DNA of 64,000 bases from JAHDFB01 sp965658745 (GTDB lineage Bacteria > Bacteroidota > Bacteroidia > Chitinophagales > Saprospiraceae), in contig CBFHTK010000004.1 of assembly GCA_965658745.1 (NCBI GenBank), positions 124,001 to 188,000 of the forward strand, given 5' to 3'. A model generated the notes under the pieces. It had not been told where the DNA came from. It did not search any database and worked only from the letters and a program-made list of their open reading frames with translations. The first letter of the stretch is position 1. Each line of letters opens with the position of its first letter. Shown one piece after another: positions 1-9,507 of the stretch. The translations under genes and the position numbers were made by a program.

Positions 1-603
1 GTCAGCAGTAGGGTTAACCATCACATATGCTTCAGTGGCGTCCACATACTCAAAAGCTGCATTTCTATTTAATCCCATAGCGTCCACATTTTCAAAAATG
101 GATTCGCCCTTTGCTTGGAGGAAATCAGCTGAATTCGCAGGCATTTCACCCATACTGGCTAGATAAGTCTTTGATTTTTCATCATTTGGATATTTCTGTG
201 TGTAAAAGAATTTTAGAGCTTGACTCGCGCTTCCCTTACCGATTTCTTCCATTGATGTTATCAGCTCTGAAATATTCTTATTAGCGTCTGCATCTGTAGG
301 GAATTGCTTTATTAATTCATTGAGTAAGCCTGCTGATACCACTGATTGCTTTTGCGCTTCAGCGACTTTTCGAGCTTGTTTCAAAAGCTTTTTTGTTTCG
401 CTTGTTTGTGGATTTTGAGCACTGTATAACGTTACCGCTGCAATGTATCCCGCCGCAGTTTCCTTGGTTGGGTTTGAGTCGTAATTTTCCTTCTTTTCGT
501 GAACTTGTGCCATTTCCGGCTCAATATTTTCTTTACACGATGATATTGCTAGTCCCAAAACCAAACACAAAATAAATACCTTTATTTCTACAATGCTTTT
601 CAT
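1..603 (-). CDS. Lipoprotein, helical-repeat type, 3' end outside window
   Basis: The reading frame opens with ATG at 603 on the minus strand and is still open at the window edge, so about 201 N-terminal residues are visible. Residues 1-23 form a lipoprotein signal ending in AISSC, with Cys23 as the lipidation site, so the product should be anchored in the envelope. The mature part is strongly helical and charged, with stretches such as LLKQARKVAEAQKQSV that resemble tetratricopeptide-type packing. I do not recognise a named family and assign no function. It is divergent from the photolyase gene at 706, with about 100 bp between the two starts that must hold both promoters. Confidence 0.75.
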   Translation of the reverse strand, partial: MKSIVEIKVFILCLVLGLAISSCKENIEPEMAQVHEKKENYDSNPTKETAAGYIAAVTLYSAQNPQTSETKKLLKQARKVAEAQKQSVVSAGLLNELIKQFPTDADANKNISELITSMEEIGKGSASQALKFFYTQKYPNDEKSKTYLASMGEMPANSADFLQAKGESIFENVDAMGLNRNAAFEYVDATEAYVMVNPTAD

Positions 604-705
604 ACCCGATTTTTTTACAGCAAATATAAAACTATCTAGCAAAGTTTTGATTGTAGATTATGTGATATGCTTATAATTTAAATACAGTTATTGGTAAAGA
701 TATAA

Positions 706-2046
706 ATGATGGAAAAAAGCTATAGTAAAAGTATTTTTTGGTTTAGAAGAGATTTGAGACTAGAAGATCAAGCAGGCCTGTATAATGCATTGAAAATGAG
801 TAAATCAGTGTGTCCTATATTTATTTTTGATAGAGAGATTCTTGACAAATTGGAAGATAGGAAAGACGCACGAGTAGAGTTTATTCATGATACGTTGAAA
901 GCAATGAAAACCAATCTGAATGAGCTTGGTAGCGATTTGAAGATTTACTACGGTAATCCGAAGGAACTCTGGCCGAAGATTCTAGATGAAATACGCCCTG
1001 ATGCTGTCTTTTGCAATCGGGATTATGAAACTTATGCTAAAGATCGAGATAGCATGGTTGAAAAATTCTGTAAGGATCATGAAACTAACTTTCATTCCTA
1101 CAAGGATCATGTAGTTTTTGATAAGGAAGATGTGTTGAAGGATGACGGCACCCCATATGTTGTTTTTACACCCTATAAGCGGAAATGGATAGAGAAACTG
1201 AATAGCCGAGTTGATGATGATGGTCTATCACATTACCTGAAGTCGTATTCTGTAGAAAAGTATAATGAGGCTTTCGCCCAAATGGACAGTGAAGAAATGA
1301 TAAAGCTCTCTGATATGGATTTTGAACGGTCAGAGATCGAAATACCATCAGATACAGTACCTCAAAAGCGTATTAAGGAGTACGACAAATTGCGAAATTT
1401 TCCCGCTGTCGATGGTACTTCAAGGTTAGGGATCCATTTTAGGTTTGGAACAATTAGTATTCGCGAAAAGGCAAGAAAGGCATTAAGACTCAATGATACC
1501 TTTCTAAGCGAATTAGTGTGGAGAGATTTCTATGCACACATTCTTGATGCTTTCCCACATGTAGAAGAGAATTCGTTTAGAGAGAAGTATGATCGAATCG
1601 AGTGGAGAAACAAGGAGCAAGAATTTGAAGCATGGTGCAAGGGTGAAACTGGTTATCCTATGGTCGATGCGGGTATGCGCGAGTTGAATAACACTGGGTA
1701 CATGCACAACAGAGTAAGAATGGTTGTAGCAAGTTTCTTAACTAAACATCTACTGATTGATTGGAGATGGGGTGAAGCGTATTTCGCTGCTAAGTTACTC
1801 GATTTTGATCTTTCAAGTAACAATGGGGGGTGGCAATGGGCGGCTGGAAGTGGCACGGACGCTGCGCCCTACTTCCGTATTTTTAATCCAGAATCTCAAA
1901 TGAAGAAGTTTGATAAAGAGAATAAGTATATCAAAAAATGGGTACCGGAATATGGAACGGACAAGTATGTCGACCCAATAGTCGATCATAAGGAAGCAAG
2001 AGAAAGATGCCTCAGTACTTATAAATCAGCTCTTCAAGACGCTTAG
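706..2046 (+). CDS. phrB: Deoxyribodipyrimidine photolyase (class I cryptochrome/photolyase family)
   Basis: This flavoenzyme uses blue light to split cyclobutane pyrimidine dimers in DNA. The antenna-binding alpha/beta domain spans about residues 8-160 and starts with the typical FWFRRDLRLEDQ. The FAD-binding helical domain spans about 190-440. TSRLGIHFRFG (238-248), the WCKGETGYPMVDAGMREL block near 310-327, HNRVRMVVASFLTKHLLIDW (334-353) and NNGGWQWAAGSGTDAAPYFR (372-391) match the FAD pocket and the tryptophan electron-transfer chain. At 446 aa it is close to normal length. Two ATGs abut at 706 and 709, and either could start. The gene converges on the LOG-family gene with 16 bp between stops. 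Class I assignment is by motif; a cryptochrome role cannot be excluded. Confidence 0.93.
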   Translation: MMEKSYSKSIFWFRRDLRLEDQAGLYNALKMSKSVCPIFIFDREILDKLEDRKDARVEFIHDTLKAMKTNLNELGSDLKIYYGNPKELWPKILDEIRPDAVFCNRDYETYAKDRDSMVEKFCKDHETNFHSYKDHVVFDKEDVLKDDGTPYVVFTPYKRKWIEKLNSRVDDDGLSHYLKSYSVEKYNEAFAQMDSEEMIKLSDMDFERSEIEIPSDTVPQKRIKEYDKLRNFPAVDGTSRLGIHFRFGTISIREKARKALRLNDTFLSELVWRDFYAHILDAFPHVEENSFREKYDRIEWRNKEQEFEAWCKGETGYPMVDAGMRELNNTGYMHNRVRMVVASFLTKHLLIDWRWGEAYFAAKLLDFDLSSNNGGWQWAAGSGTDAAPYFRIFNPESQMKKFDKENKYIKKWVPEYGTDKYVDPIVDHKEARERCLSTYKSALQDA

Positions 2047-2062
2047 TATAAAAAAAACGAAA

Positions 2063-3196
2063 CTATTTAGTTTTTAAGGGCGGATGTTCCTTTAGGAAGT
2101 CAATGATGCTCAATTGATCATCCGAGTAGAAAAGGTAGTCTGAGTATGTTTTATTTTCACTTAACTTTTTCAATAATTGAATGGCAGGCAACTTCTCAGA
2201 AAAGTATTTAGTACCGAAAAACACCATAGGACTTACATAGTCATAAGTAGAGTAGTGGTTCTGAGCGGCATCTGCAAACACTTCTTGTATAGTTCCTGCA
2301 CTTCCAGGGCAATATATAATCCCATGCAAGCAAATTGCCAATAGATTATCTTCTCTAACCGCGTTGCTAAAGTACTTTGCAATATACTTTGAAAAGGCAT
2401 TGCTTGGCTCATGACCATAAAACCAAGTAGGAATTGCAAGGCTCTCAGCTCCATCAGGATATTTGTTAATGATGTCTTGTGCTAGTTTCTCATAATTTGC
2501 ATCTTTATATGAAGGGCTTTTTTGAATGTATTGTATAGCTTCCTCGAGGTCTTCAAGCGAGTAGGTTGAAAAATATGCACCCATATTACTAGCTTCCATA
2601 ATACCTGGACCGCCACCTGTTACAACATAGTATCCAGCTTTTGCAACTCTCCAAGCTAACTCTGCAGCTTGCCAGAAGTCGGCACTAGTTCTTTTTACCC
2701 CATGTCCACCCATAAATCCAACAATTTTCTTTGGTTCACCATTTGTATTTGGAGTGTCTAGAAGGTCGTAAAGTGCTTCGTCTATTGCATGATCATGGGT
2801 TCTTTGATATAGGGATTCATTTATGTTGCGTCTCTCCCTATGCTTGATAAAGTGCAAGTATATTTGCTCATCAAGTGTTTTTTCGAAATAATGGTCGTTT
2901 AGTTCTTGATAGCGGTATAGACTAGACCTATAAACGTGGTAGGGAATCGTCTTCGGTTCGTGCAGAACTATGGCATCTCTCTCTATTAAATGCTGTAAAT
3001 CCCCATTTTCAAACTTACAGCCAATGAACGTACAATGCTGCATTTTAATGTTATGCCACTTTATCTTGATTTCTGTGAAATCGATGTTTCGTATGGTACA
3101 ATTTATTAAATTCGGAGCTTTCTTAAGAAAAGCCTGGAAAGTTTTTATTTCATGAATTTTCGTAGGTGGGTAGCCGGCTCTAAATTTATGTTTCAT
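2063..3196 (-). CDS. LOG family (lysine-decarboxylase-like fold) nucleotide hydrolase-type protein
   Basis: Residues about 155-375 form a Rossmann-like LOG/TIGR00730-type domain. GGGPGIMEA lies at 194-202. The second signature, normally PGGxGTxxE, reads PGSAGTIQE at 297-305, so the second glycine is replaced by serine. Members of the family cleave nucleoside 5'-monophosphates to base and ribose 5-phosphate; activity here is only inferred. About 150 residues precede the domain. Part of that extension (35-68) has short repeats resembling pentapeptide strands (FTEIKIKW, CTFIGCKFENGDL). The start ATG overlaps the stop of the upstream 480-aa gene by 11 bp, so the two are probably cotranscribed and translationally coupled. 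Confidence 0.8.
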   Translation of the reverse strand: MKHKFRAGYPPTKIHEIKTFQAFLKKAPNLINCTIRNIDFTEIKIKWHNIKMQHCTFIGCKFENGDLQHLIERDAIVLHEPKTIPYHVYRSSLYRYQELNDHYFEKTLDEQIYLHFIKHRERRNINESLYQRTHDHAIDEALYDLLDTPNTNGEPKKIVGFMGGHGVKRTSADFWQAAELAWRVAKAGYYVVTGGGPGIMEASNMGAYFSTYSLEDLEEAIQYIQKSPSYKDANYEKLAQDIINKYPDGAESLAIPTWFYGHEPSNAFSKYIAKYFSNAVREDNLLAICLHGIIYCPGSAGTIQEVFADAAQNHYSTYDYVSPMVFFGTKYFSEKLPAIQLLKKLSENKTYSDYLFYSDDQLSIIDFLKEHPPLKTK

Positions 3197-4628
3197 TCGG
3201 TAGTTTTACATCTTTTAATTTTTCTAGAAACCATTGTCTCGATGCCAATTCTTTAGTATCTAGAATTTTTTGTTTCAGTTTTGGTAGGAGATCTGGATTA
3301 TAACGTGCTTTATTTAGAGTCTTCATGTACTTTATAAGGTTGAGATATTCTCTTCTTATTTTCTCAGAAATTCCTTTCGATCTTCTCATATAAGCAGTGA
3401 AACTGTCAGAGAAATACATCAAGGCCTCTTCGTCATACAGCTCGTAGTAGCTGACCATAAGCATCGTCTTGCTCACATTTGCATAGAGCGGATCTTCAAA
3501 TTCTACATTTCGTACAGTTTCAATTACACGTTTATAGTCTTTCTTGTAAAAGTGAAATACAGCTAAATTATATTGATAAGCATTATTTTGGAATTTCTCA
3601 TCTAGCAAGTTAATTTTGTCTTCAATGAACTGCTTTGTCCAATCTATTTTTTTCAGTCTTAGAGCGATTGAAACAATATTACGATATGAAGTGGGACTCA
3701 GTTTACCTTTTTCTAGTATGGCCTTGTTTTCAATGCCCTCTGAATAGACATCTAACATTTCTTGGTAGAAATCTGCATTTCCCTTATTTATCTGCCTTAT
3801 AGTAAAATTGATAAGTGATTCATGGATTGTTTTAGCATCCCTTGTATCAAAGAGATGGTAATATCTTTTTATTAGTATTTTTAGATTTCGATAGCTATCA
3901 GTATCGTCAGAATTAATGGAGGTTTTGTAAATCTCATAGTATATTCTCAAAACGGGAGGCAAGTCTTTTTGGTGCATCTTGACGATCGCCAGAACTTTGT
4001 CTATATAAGGGAATTCATACTCAGATTCGAAGAGTCTCTTATGCGATAGATAAGTATTATAGTACTTGAGTTTTTCGATCATATAGAAGTAATCGAGATT
4101 GTCATTTATTCTTAAAACATCTACTTCACGATTTTTCTTTTTGGTTTTGATCTTGCGCTCAAATTCCGATTCTAAATTAAAAATGTTCTTCTCTAGATAA
4201 AAGCTTTGTAGAAAGTAATTTCCATCTCTCAGACTATTCCGTGCAATCCATTTGTTTGCAGTGTTTATAGCCTTGCTGTAAAGGGGTTTTAGTTCTCTCT
4301 TGTCTACTGACGTGATAAGGTTATTGGCTTTATGTTGCTCATTTTCTTCATACTCTTCTTGAGCCAAGAATTGGAGACAAAGTTGAAATAGGTCAGAAGC
4401 TAGATTTCTGAATTTTTGATCATTGTAAGATTTTTCGCCAGTTGCTAGCTTATAATAGTATTCCTTGTCCTTTATTTTTGATTTATTAAGGTCTTTTTTG
4501 AGTGCCTCAAACAAACCGATGATCTTGCTACTTTTATTGAAGTATGGAGATGAGATGAATTTATGAACCCTGTTGAGTTCATAGGCAGATAAACTTTCTA
4601 AAAGAACGATCAAATTTCCTTTATTCAT
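3186..4628 (-). CDS. Conserved hypothetical protein, all-helical (TPR-like)
   Basis: This 480-aa protein has no signal peptide and no membrane segment, so it should be cytoplasmic. It is almost entirely helical and rich in Lys, Tyr, Leu and Glu, with evenly spaced aromatic residues typical of TPR-like solenoids (for example NAYQYNLAVFHFYKKDYKRV near the C-terminal third). It opens with LLESLSAYELNRVHKFISSPYFN, a start I associate from memory with a family seen in Saprospiraceae-type genomes; that is not checked. No catalytic motif is visible and I assign no function. It is the first gene of a two-gene unit with the LOG-family gene (11-bp overlap). Confidence 0.65.
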   Translation of the reverse strand: MNKGNLIVLLESLSAYELNRVHKFISSPYFNKSSKIIGLFEALKKDLNKSKIKDKEYYYKLATGEKSYNDQKFRNLASDLFQLCLQFLAQEEYEENEQHKANNLITSVDKRELKPLYSKAINTANKWIARNSLRDGNYFLQSFYLEKNIFNLESEFERKIKTKKKNREVDVLRINDNLDYFYMIEKLKYYNTYLSHKRLFESEYEFPYIDKVLAIVKMHQKDLPPVLRIYYEIYKTSINSDDTDSYRNLKILIKRYYHLFDTRDAKTIHESLINFTIRQINKGNADFYQEMLDVYSEGIENKAILEKGKLSPTSYRNIVSIALRLKKIDWTKQFIEDKINLLDEKFQNNAYQYNLAVFHFYKKDYKRVIETVRNVEFEDPLYANVSKTMLMVSYYELYDEEALMYFSDSFTAYMRRSKGISEKIRREYLNLIKYMKTLNKARYNPDLLPKLKQKILDTKELASRQWFLEKLKDVKLPNET

Positions 4629-4883
4629 GACATTTAATAAGTATATGTATCTCTATGTATTCTAGTCTTTTATGAATAATGAAAAGTATAATGTTTACTT
4701 TTTATAATTTAGAGATTCTATCAATTTAGGTTATATGTAATGTACTGATCTGATGAATGTTAGAACTTAAAGCAAAAAATCATATTCTAGACTTTTTCGT
4801 CAGACGTATAGTTTATTTTTATATATGTTTTATTTTAACATATAAATGCTGTATCTTTACATCATAATTCTGTGAGTGAAGCT

Positions 4884-7358
4884 ATGACAAGAACATTACA
4901 AAACTTAAAGCTACTATTTTTTCTCTTGCTTGGAGTATTTCTCCAAGCGCAGAGTAACAATGGTGGTCAATCTTTTGAACTGGTTAAGAATAGCGTACTA
5001 GAAGATGTATCGGTTAATTCGATGATAAAGCCGATAACGGTTGTGCAACCCACAAACGGATCTGTATCATACTCGTATCTAGCCTCAGGCGTGTACGAAA
5101 TGAAATATACTCCTGATGTCGATTTTATTGGATCGGATTACTTTGTAGCCGAGTATTATGTGAATAATGGTATTCCCACTCCGAAGTACATTCATTTTAA
5201 TGTAGAAGTCAAGGAGACAATAATTAGAACCTCTGCTGATTTTGCAAATACAAGCGTAAATCAGCCTGTCACAGTTTTTGCTCTTGATAATGACTTTGCT
5301 ACTCATGGTCCACTGACGATCGTTGCGGCTAGTTTTGTCACTGGAGGTTCGATAGTTTTAGGTTCTTCCTCTGAATTGATTTTTACTCCAGAAACTGACT
5401 ATGTAGGTGATGCTTATGTAAATTATATCGTACAAGATACTCTTGACTTCACTGCAATCGGTACTATTAAGATTGGGGTTCAAGATTCGATCAATGTACC
5501 AGCTTTTGATCAAATCAAGATGGCGACTACCAATCGCAATCCAGCTACTATCCTTTTGCCTCTTTCTGGTTTTGTAGTCGACACGTTGAATGCACCTGTT
5601 TATGGTTCTATTGAATTTGCTGGAACAGATGTAGTTGAATACACTAGCACTTTAGGTAATGATTCAAAGGATACATTCTCAGTAATTATCCCAGGCTCAT
5701 ACGAACGAGAAATCATAATCGAAACTATTAATATACCTGAGCCTAATGGGTTTGTAATTGACGATTACGTTATTACGACTGTTGGTGAAGCTGTCACTTT
5801 TGATGTCCAAGCAAACGATATTAAGAAAAATTTTCCAATAACTGATTTCACTCAGGCGAATGGATTGGTACAGGATTCTTTGGACGAGAGTGTGTTCACT
5901 TACACTCCACCTGCCAATTTTGAAGGTGAGAAAGTATTTTCCTATACTGTAACCAATGGAGTCTATAATGAAACGGGATATATAACTATTCTGGTTAGCA
6001 ATTTTACACCAGAGAATAATGCAATTTACAACCTTACTACTCCTAGAAATACTCCTTTACTAATCAATTACGATATTCCGATATCGAATTTTTCATTTAT
6101 TGAGAATTTGAGTCCAGCAAATGGAAGCTTAGATATCTACGAAGGCATAGACACCATTTCCGTAGGATGCGAAAGCATTTCTGGCTACAATTTGGTTGCT
6201 TACACTCCAGAAGAAGATTATGTTGGTGCTGATCAATTTGAGATTTTGTACTGCGTAGACAATAATAACTGCCAACTAGTTAAAGTATTCTTAGAAGTAG
6301 AGGACATTGGTCTAGATTCGATTTGCCTTTGTGTGGCAGATTGTGTTTGGGCTGGAGACTCTGATAATGACGGTAAAGTTTCAGTAGCGGATCTCTTGCC
6401 GATTGCATATCACCAAGGGCTCTATGGTGAACCAAGGGAAGAGGCTGGAGTAACTACTTCTTGGTTTGGTCAGCATGCTGAAGACTGGGATGTTAATCAA
6501 GTTTACAATGAAAAAGATGTTAAGCACGTAGATAGCAATGGCGATGGATTAATCGCTGGAGATGATATATTAGAAATAGAGTCATACTACAATCGATTTC
6601 ACGGCTTGGTAGCACCTGATAATTTAGTAATAAAGGATTATCCTTTTGAGCTTCATACTGATCAAGATACCGTATATGCTGGTGATTACATTCACTTTGA
6701 TATCATTATTGGAACTGAAGAGTATCCTGCACTAAATTTGCATGGATTGGCTTATGGCTTAACTTTTCCGGCTAGCTTGATAGACTCCTCCACTTTAGCA
6801 GTAGACTTTTTAAATGAAGAGTGGTTTGGTGCAAATTCAGCAGCATTGGAAATGGCAGTTCAGCCAGTAGAAGGAAGAATCGAAGCGTCGTTTTCTAGAA
6901 CTTCTGGTATTCCAGTTTCTGGATATGGTTTGGTTGCAAGTGTAGATTTTATTATAGAAGATGATGTGCAAGGGATCAAAGCTGGTGATGATATTATTGA
7001 GATGAAATTTTACATCGAACCGATGGTTATTCAAGGTGTGGGAGGTCAACAATTTACATTACCCCCATTTGAAAAAGTACTCTATTTAGATTTAGGAGGC
7101 AGAAAATCTGTATTTGATACAGAAGTTGATATTAATTTATATCCAAATCCTGCTCGTAACGAGGTGTTTATTCACGCAAATAAGCAGGTTGAAATCTTGA
7201 AAGTTCAAGTACTAAATAGTAATGGTCAAGTTGTAAAAAGTCAGGCGGTAAATTTCGAAACTGCAAGATTGCCAGTGTCTGATTTACTTGACGGCTTATA
7301 CTTTATTCGCGTAGAGACTGCAAGTGGTATAACGGTGAAAAAGTTTACCAAATTATAG
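4884..7358 (+). CDS. Secreted T9SS-sorted protein with cadherin-like/Ig repeats and a dockerin-like calcium segment
   Basis: From ATG 4884 the product is 824 aa; an in-frame GTG at 4872 would add four residues before the signal peptide and is less likely. Residues 1-23 are a signal peptide ending FLQAQ. Then come four or five tandem beta-sandwich repeats of about 90 residues that repeat the theme YTPxxxFxGxDxFxY, as in bacterial cadherin-like domains. Two EF-hand-like loops follow, DSDNDGKVSVAD and DSNGDGLIAGDD, which resemble a dockerin pair and probably bind calcium. The end (INLYPNPARNEVFI to GLYFIRVE and KKFTKL) is a type A T9SS sorting domain, so the protein should be exported by T9SS and attached at the surface. 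The ligand is unknown. A terminator follows. Confidence 0.85.
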   Translation: MTRTLQNLKLLFFLLLGVFLQAQSNNGGQSFELVKNSVLEDVSVNSMIKPITVVQPTNGSVSYSYLASGVYEMKYTPDVDFIGSDYFVAEYYVNNGIPTPKYIHFNVEVKETIIRTSADFANTSVNQPVTVFALDNDFATHGPLTIVAASFVTGGSIVLGSSSELIFTPETDYVGDAYVNYIVQDTLDFTAIGTIKIGVQDSINVPAFDQIKMATTNRNPATILLPLSGFVVDTLNAPVYGSIEFAGTDVVEYTSTLGNDSKDTFSVIIPGSYEREIIIETINIPEPNGFVIDDYVITTVGEAVTFDVQANDIKKNFPITDFTQANGLVQDSLDESVFTYTPPANFEGEKVFSYTVTNGVYNETGYITILVSNFTPENNAIYNLTTPRNTPLLINYDIPISNFSFIENLSPANGSLDIYEGIDTISVGCESISGYNLVAYTPEEDYVGADQFEILYCVDNNNCQLVKVFLEVEDIGLDSICLCVADCVWAGDSDNDGKVSVADLLPIAYHQGLYGEPREEAGVTTSWFGQHAEDWDVNQVYNEKDVKHVDSNGDGLIAGDDILEIESYYNRFHGLVAPDNLVIKDYPFELHTDQDTVYAGDYIHFDIIIGTEEYPALNLHGLAYGLTFPASLIDSSTLAVDFLNEEWFGANSAALEMAVQPVEGRIEASFSRTSGIPVSGYGLVASVDFIIEDDVQGIKAGDDIIEMKFYIEPMVIQGVGGQQFTLPPFEKVLYLDLGGRKSVFDTEVDINLYPNPARNEVFIHANKQVEILKVQVLNSNGQVVKSQAVNFETARLPVSDLLDGLYFIRVETASGITVKKFTKL

Positions 7359-7389
7359 AAAAACTCAAACTCAATCTTTATAAAAAATG

Positions 7390-7423
7390 GGGTCTTAGTC
7401 GAGCGATTAAGACCCTATTTTTT
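7390..7423 (+). terminator. Rho-independent terminator after the T9SS protein gene
   Basis: GGGTCTTA at 7390-7397 pairs perfectly with TAAGACCC at 7408-7415 around a 10-nt loop and is followed by TATTTTTTC. An A-rich stretch before the stem extends the pairing, so it may also act on the opposite strand. It lies 32 bp after the stop codon. Confidence 0.85.
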
Positions 7424-7490
7424 CATTGTATTCCTGCAGAACATATCATATAATTTTGTTTTGCACTCTATCATATTGGAGGGTTTCAGA

Positions 7491-8207
7491 TTAAAGCCTA
7501 TTCTCATTGATTTCTTGAAATAATGCTTCTTTGTAATTCTTGCCAATGGGCAGTAATTTGGTTTTATTATTCTCTATGATCTCAACCATATTACCCATTA
7601 GTGCTTTTATCTTAGGTGTTGCGACGATGTATGATCTATGAATTCGTTTGAATTGATCGGAGGGAAGCTTGGCCTCTAGACTTTTCATAGTCTGTAGTGT
7701 GATCACACGCCCTTCCACAAGTCTTATTATAACATAGTCCTTTAGTCCTTCAATGTATAGAATGTCCTTGTAGTTTATTTTGACGAGTTTCTTGTCTGCT
7801 TTAACAAAGAAGAAGGTTTCTTTGGCGTCAGCATTGTCCGCACCTTTACGAGCGGCTAAGTCTTGTTCTGCTTTATTTACAGCCTGCAAAAATCTATCCA
7901 TAGAGATAGGTTTTAACAGATAGTCTGTTGCAGCTAATTCGAAACCCTCAACTGCATAATCTGGATATGCCGTAGTAAATATGATGAGAGGTGGGTTTTT
8001 GAGAGACTTTACGAAGTCAATACCAGTTACTTGTGGCATTTGTATGTCGAGAAATATTAGGTCGACTTGTTCGTTCTTCAATACCTCGTTGGCCTCGATC
8101 GCATTGCTACATTTACTCACTAGGTTAACATTAGGCATGTTTTCGATATAGCTTTCTAGAATATCTTGTGCTAGTGGTTCATCATCAACAATCATTGCAT
8201 GTATCAT
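7491..8207 (-). CDS. LytTR-family response regulator
   Basis: A 238-aa two-component regulator. The receiver domain (1-120) has the acidic pocket Asp8/Asp9, the phospho-acceptor Asp54 in FLDIQMP, and Lys99 in YLLKP. A LytTR DNA-binding domain occupies about 130-235 (FFVKADKKLVKI, then LQTMKSLEAKLPSDQFKRIHRSYIV), which binds direct repeats upstream of its target promoters. The start overlaps the stop of the histidine kinase gene by 4 bp, so the pair is one transcript and almost certainly one signalling system. Targets cannot be read from the sequence; in Bacteroidota such pairs often control envelope or secretion genes. Confidence 0.93.
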   Translation of the reverse strand: MIHAMIVDDEPLAQDILESYIENMPNVNLVSKCSNAIEANEVLKNEQVDLIFLDIQMPQVTGIDFVKSLKNPPLIIFTTAYPDYAVEGFELAATDYLLKPISMDRFLQAVNKAEQDLAARKGADNADAKETFFFVKADKKLVKINYKDILYIEGLKDYVIIRLVEGRVITLQTMKSLEAKLPSDQFKRIHRSYIVATPKIKALMGNMVEIIENNKTKLLPIGKNYKEALFQEINENRL

Positions 8208-9283
8208 GTGTCTAATTTTAGGGTTAATTCAATTAAGTAGTGATCAATTTTGTCTTCTGTATTTAAGATATGCGTATCGGGATATAGGATTTCGAGCCGT
8301 CTTTTAACATTGGCAAGGCCGATGCCTCCGCTTTTTTTCTGAGGATTTTCGGTGGGACCGCTTGATCCTTTGCTATTTTCTATTGTGAGTTGTAGATTTT
8401 CTTGGTTAACGATCAACTTTACGTGTATATAACCGTCAAGCAACTGTTGATTAATACCATGCTTGAAGGCATTTTCAATAAATGGTGTAAGTAGAAGAGG
8501 AGATATAAATTTTCCATCCGTATCTCCTTCAACATTAACTACTATATCAAATGACTTACTAATTCGCAGTTTTTCAAGCTCGATATAGTTTTTGAGATAA
8601 TTGATTTCCTTTTTTAGAGGTACTTTTCGTTCATTGCATTCGTAGAGCATGTAGCGCATGATCTCACTAAGTTTTAACACTGTTTCTGGAGCACGATCTG
8701 ACTTCTTTAAGGTTAATGCGTAGACGTTATTCAGAGTATTGAATAAAAAATGTGGATTGATCTGGCTTTTCAGAAAATTGAGTTCTGTCTGAGTTGTTTT
8801 GTACTCAAGTTCTTTATTTTCAATATCAGTTCTCTGCCAATCATTCAGAATCTGAAAAATAGTAGACGACGCGGCGACGAAGAGGCTTGATAAGAAAATG
8901 AAGCCCTGATTGTCAATGAATCGTTGCTGAATTATCGGGAAACTCTGAAAAAGAATATAAAGGCTCAAAGTTTTTATAGGACTAATCAATAAGACACTGA
9001 AGAACAAAAAAACGGAATAGGTAAGAACCTTACCTTCCTTGAGAAATTGTGGTATTAAGAAAAGTAGATTGAAATATACAACTATTGCAAAAAATACAAC
9101 ATTGACAATTTCTTTGAATAATGTAATGTGAAACGCATATTGATTTCGATCAGTTAAAACCAAGATAAATAAAACCATTAGCCAAAAGAAAACATGATAC
9201 CATGTGCCTTTCATAGGAGAACTCATGAAACGCTCCTTGATTGTTTTTTTTACCGGTTCGATTAACGACATGTCGTCTTGCAT
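8204..9283 (-). CDS. Sensor histidine kinase, LytS/YehU type
   Basis: A 359-aa membrane kinase. Four transmembrane helices are visible at about 28-45, 56-78, 88-112 and 127-145. A short linker leads to the His_kinase domain with the family motif QINPHFLFNTLNN, phospho-acceptor His178. The ATPase part follows (LTPFIENAFKHG and GGIGLANVKRRLEILY). There is no recognisable extracellular sensor domain, so the membrane core or a partner probably does the sensing. It is the first gene of the pair with the LytTR regulator and overlaps it by ATGA. The divergent folE gene starts 225 bp away. Confidence 0.92.
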   Translation of the reverse strand: MQDDMSLIEPVKKTIKERFMSSPMKGTWYHVFFWLMVLFILVLTDRNQYAFHITLFKEIVNVVFFAIVVYFNLLFLIPQFLKEGKVLTYSVFLFFSVLLISPIKTLSLYILFQSFPIIQQRFIDNQGFIFLSSLFVAASSTIFQILNDWQRTDIENKELEYKTTQTELNFLKSQINPHFLFNTLNNVYALTLKKSDRAPETVLKLSEIMRYMLYECNERKVPLKKEINYLKNYIELEKLRISKSFDIVVNVEGDTDGKFISPLLLTPFIENAFKHGINQQLLDGYIHVKLIVNQENLQLTIENSKGSSGPTENPQKKSGGIGLANVKRRLEILYPDTHILNTEDKIDHYLIELTLKLDT

Positions 9284-9507
9284 TTATTTTTCTGCACCTA
9301 CACAAATGAACACAGAATTGACCAAAAGTATCTCTCTGCCTTAGGTTATTTCGCCCAAATGGTACCAATGATCGATAAAAATAGACAAATGAATATAGAA
9401 TTCTATTTAAAGCGGAAATTCATGCTAGTAAACAAAATCAGCCTAAGCTATGTTAATCATGGCGTTAAAGAATTTTACAAATCAGCAATTTAGCATAAAG
9501 TAACAAA

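Noticed and set aside
9278..9493. 71-codon ORF between the LytS-type kinase and folE
   Set aside because: It overlaps the kinase start on the opposite strand, has no protein-family signal, and looks like promoter-region sequence read through.
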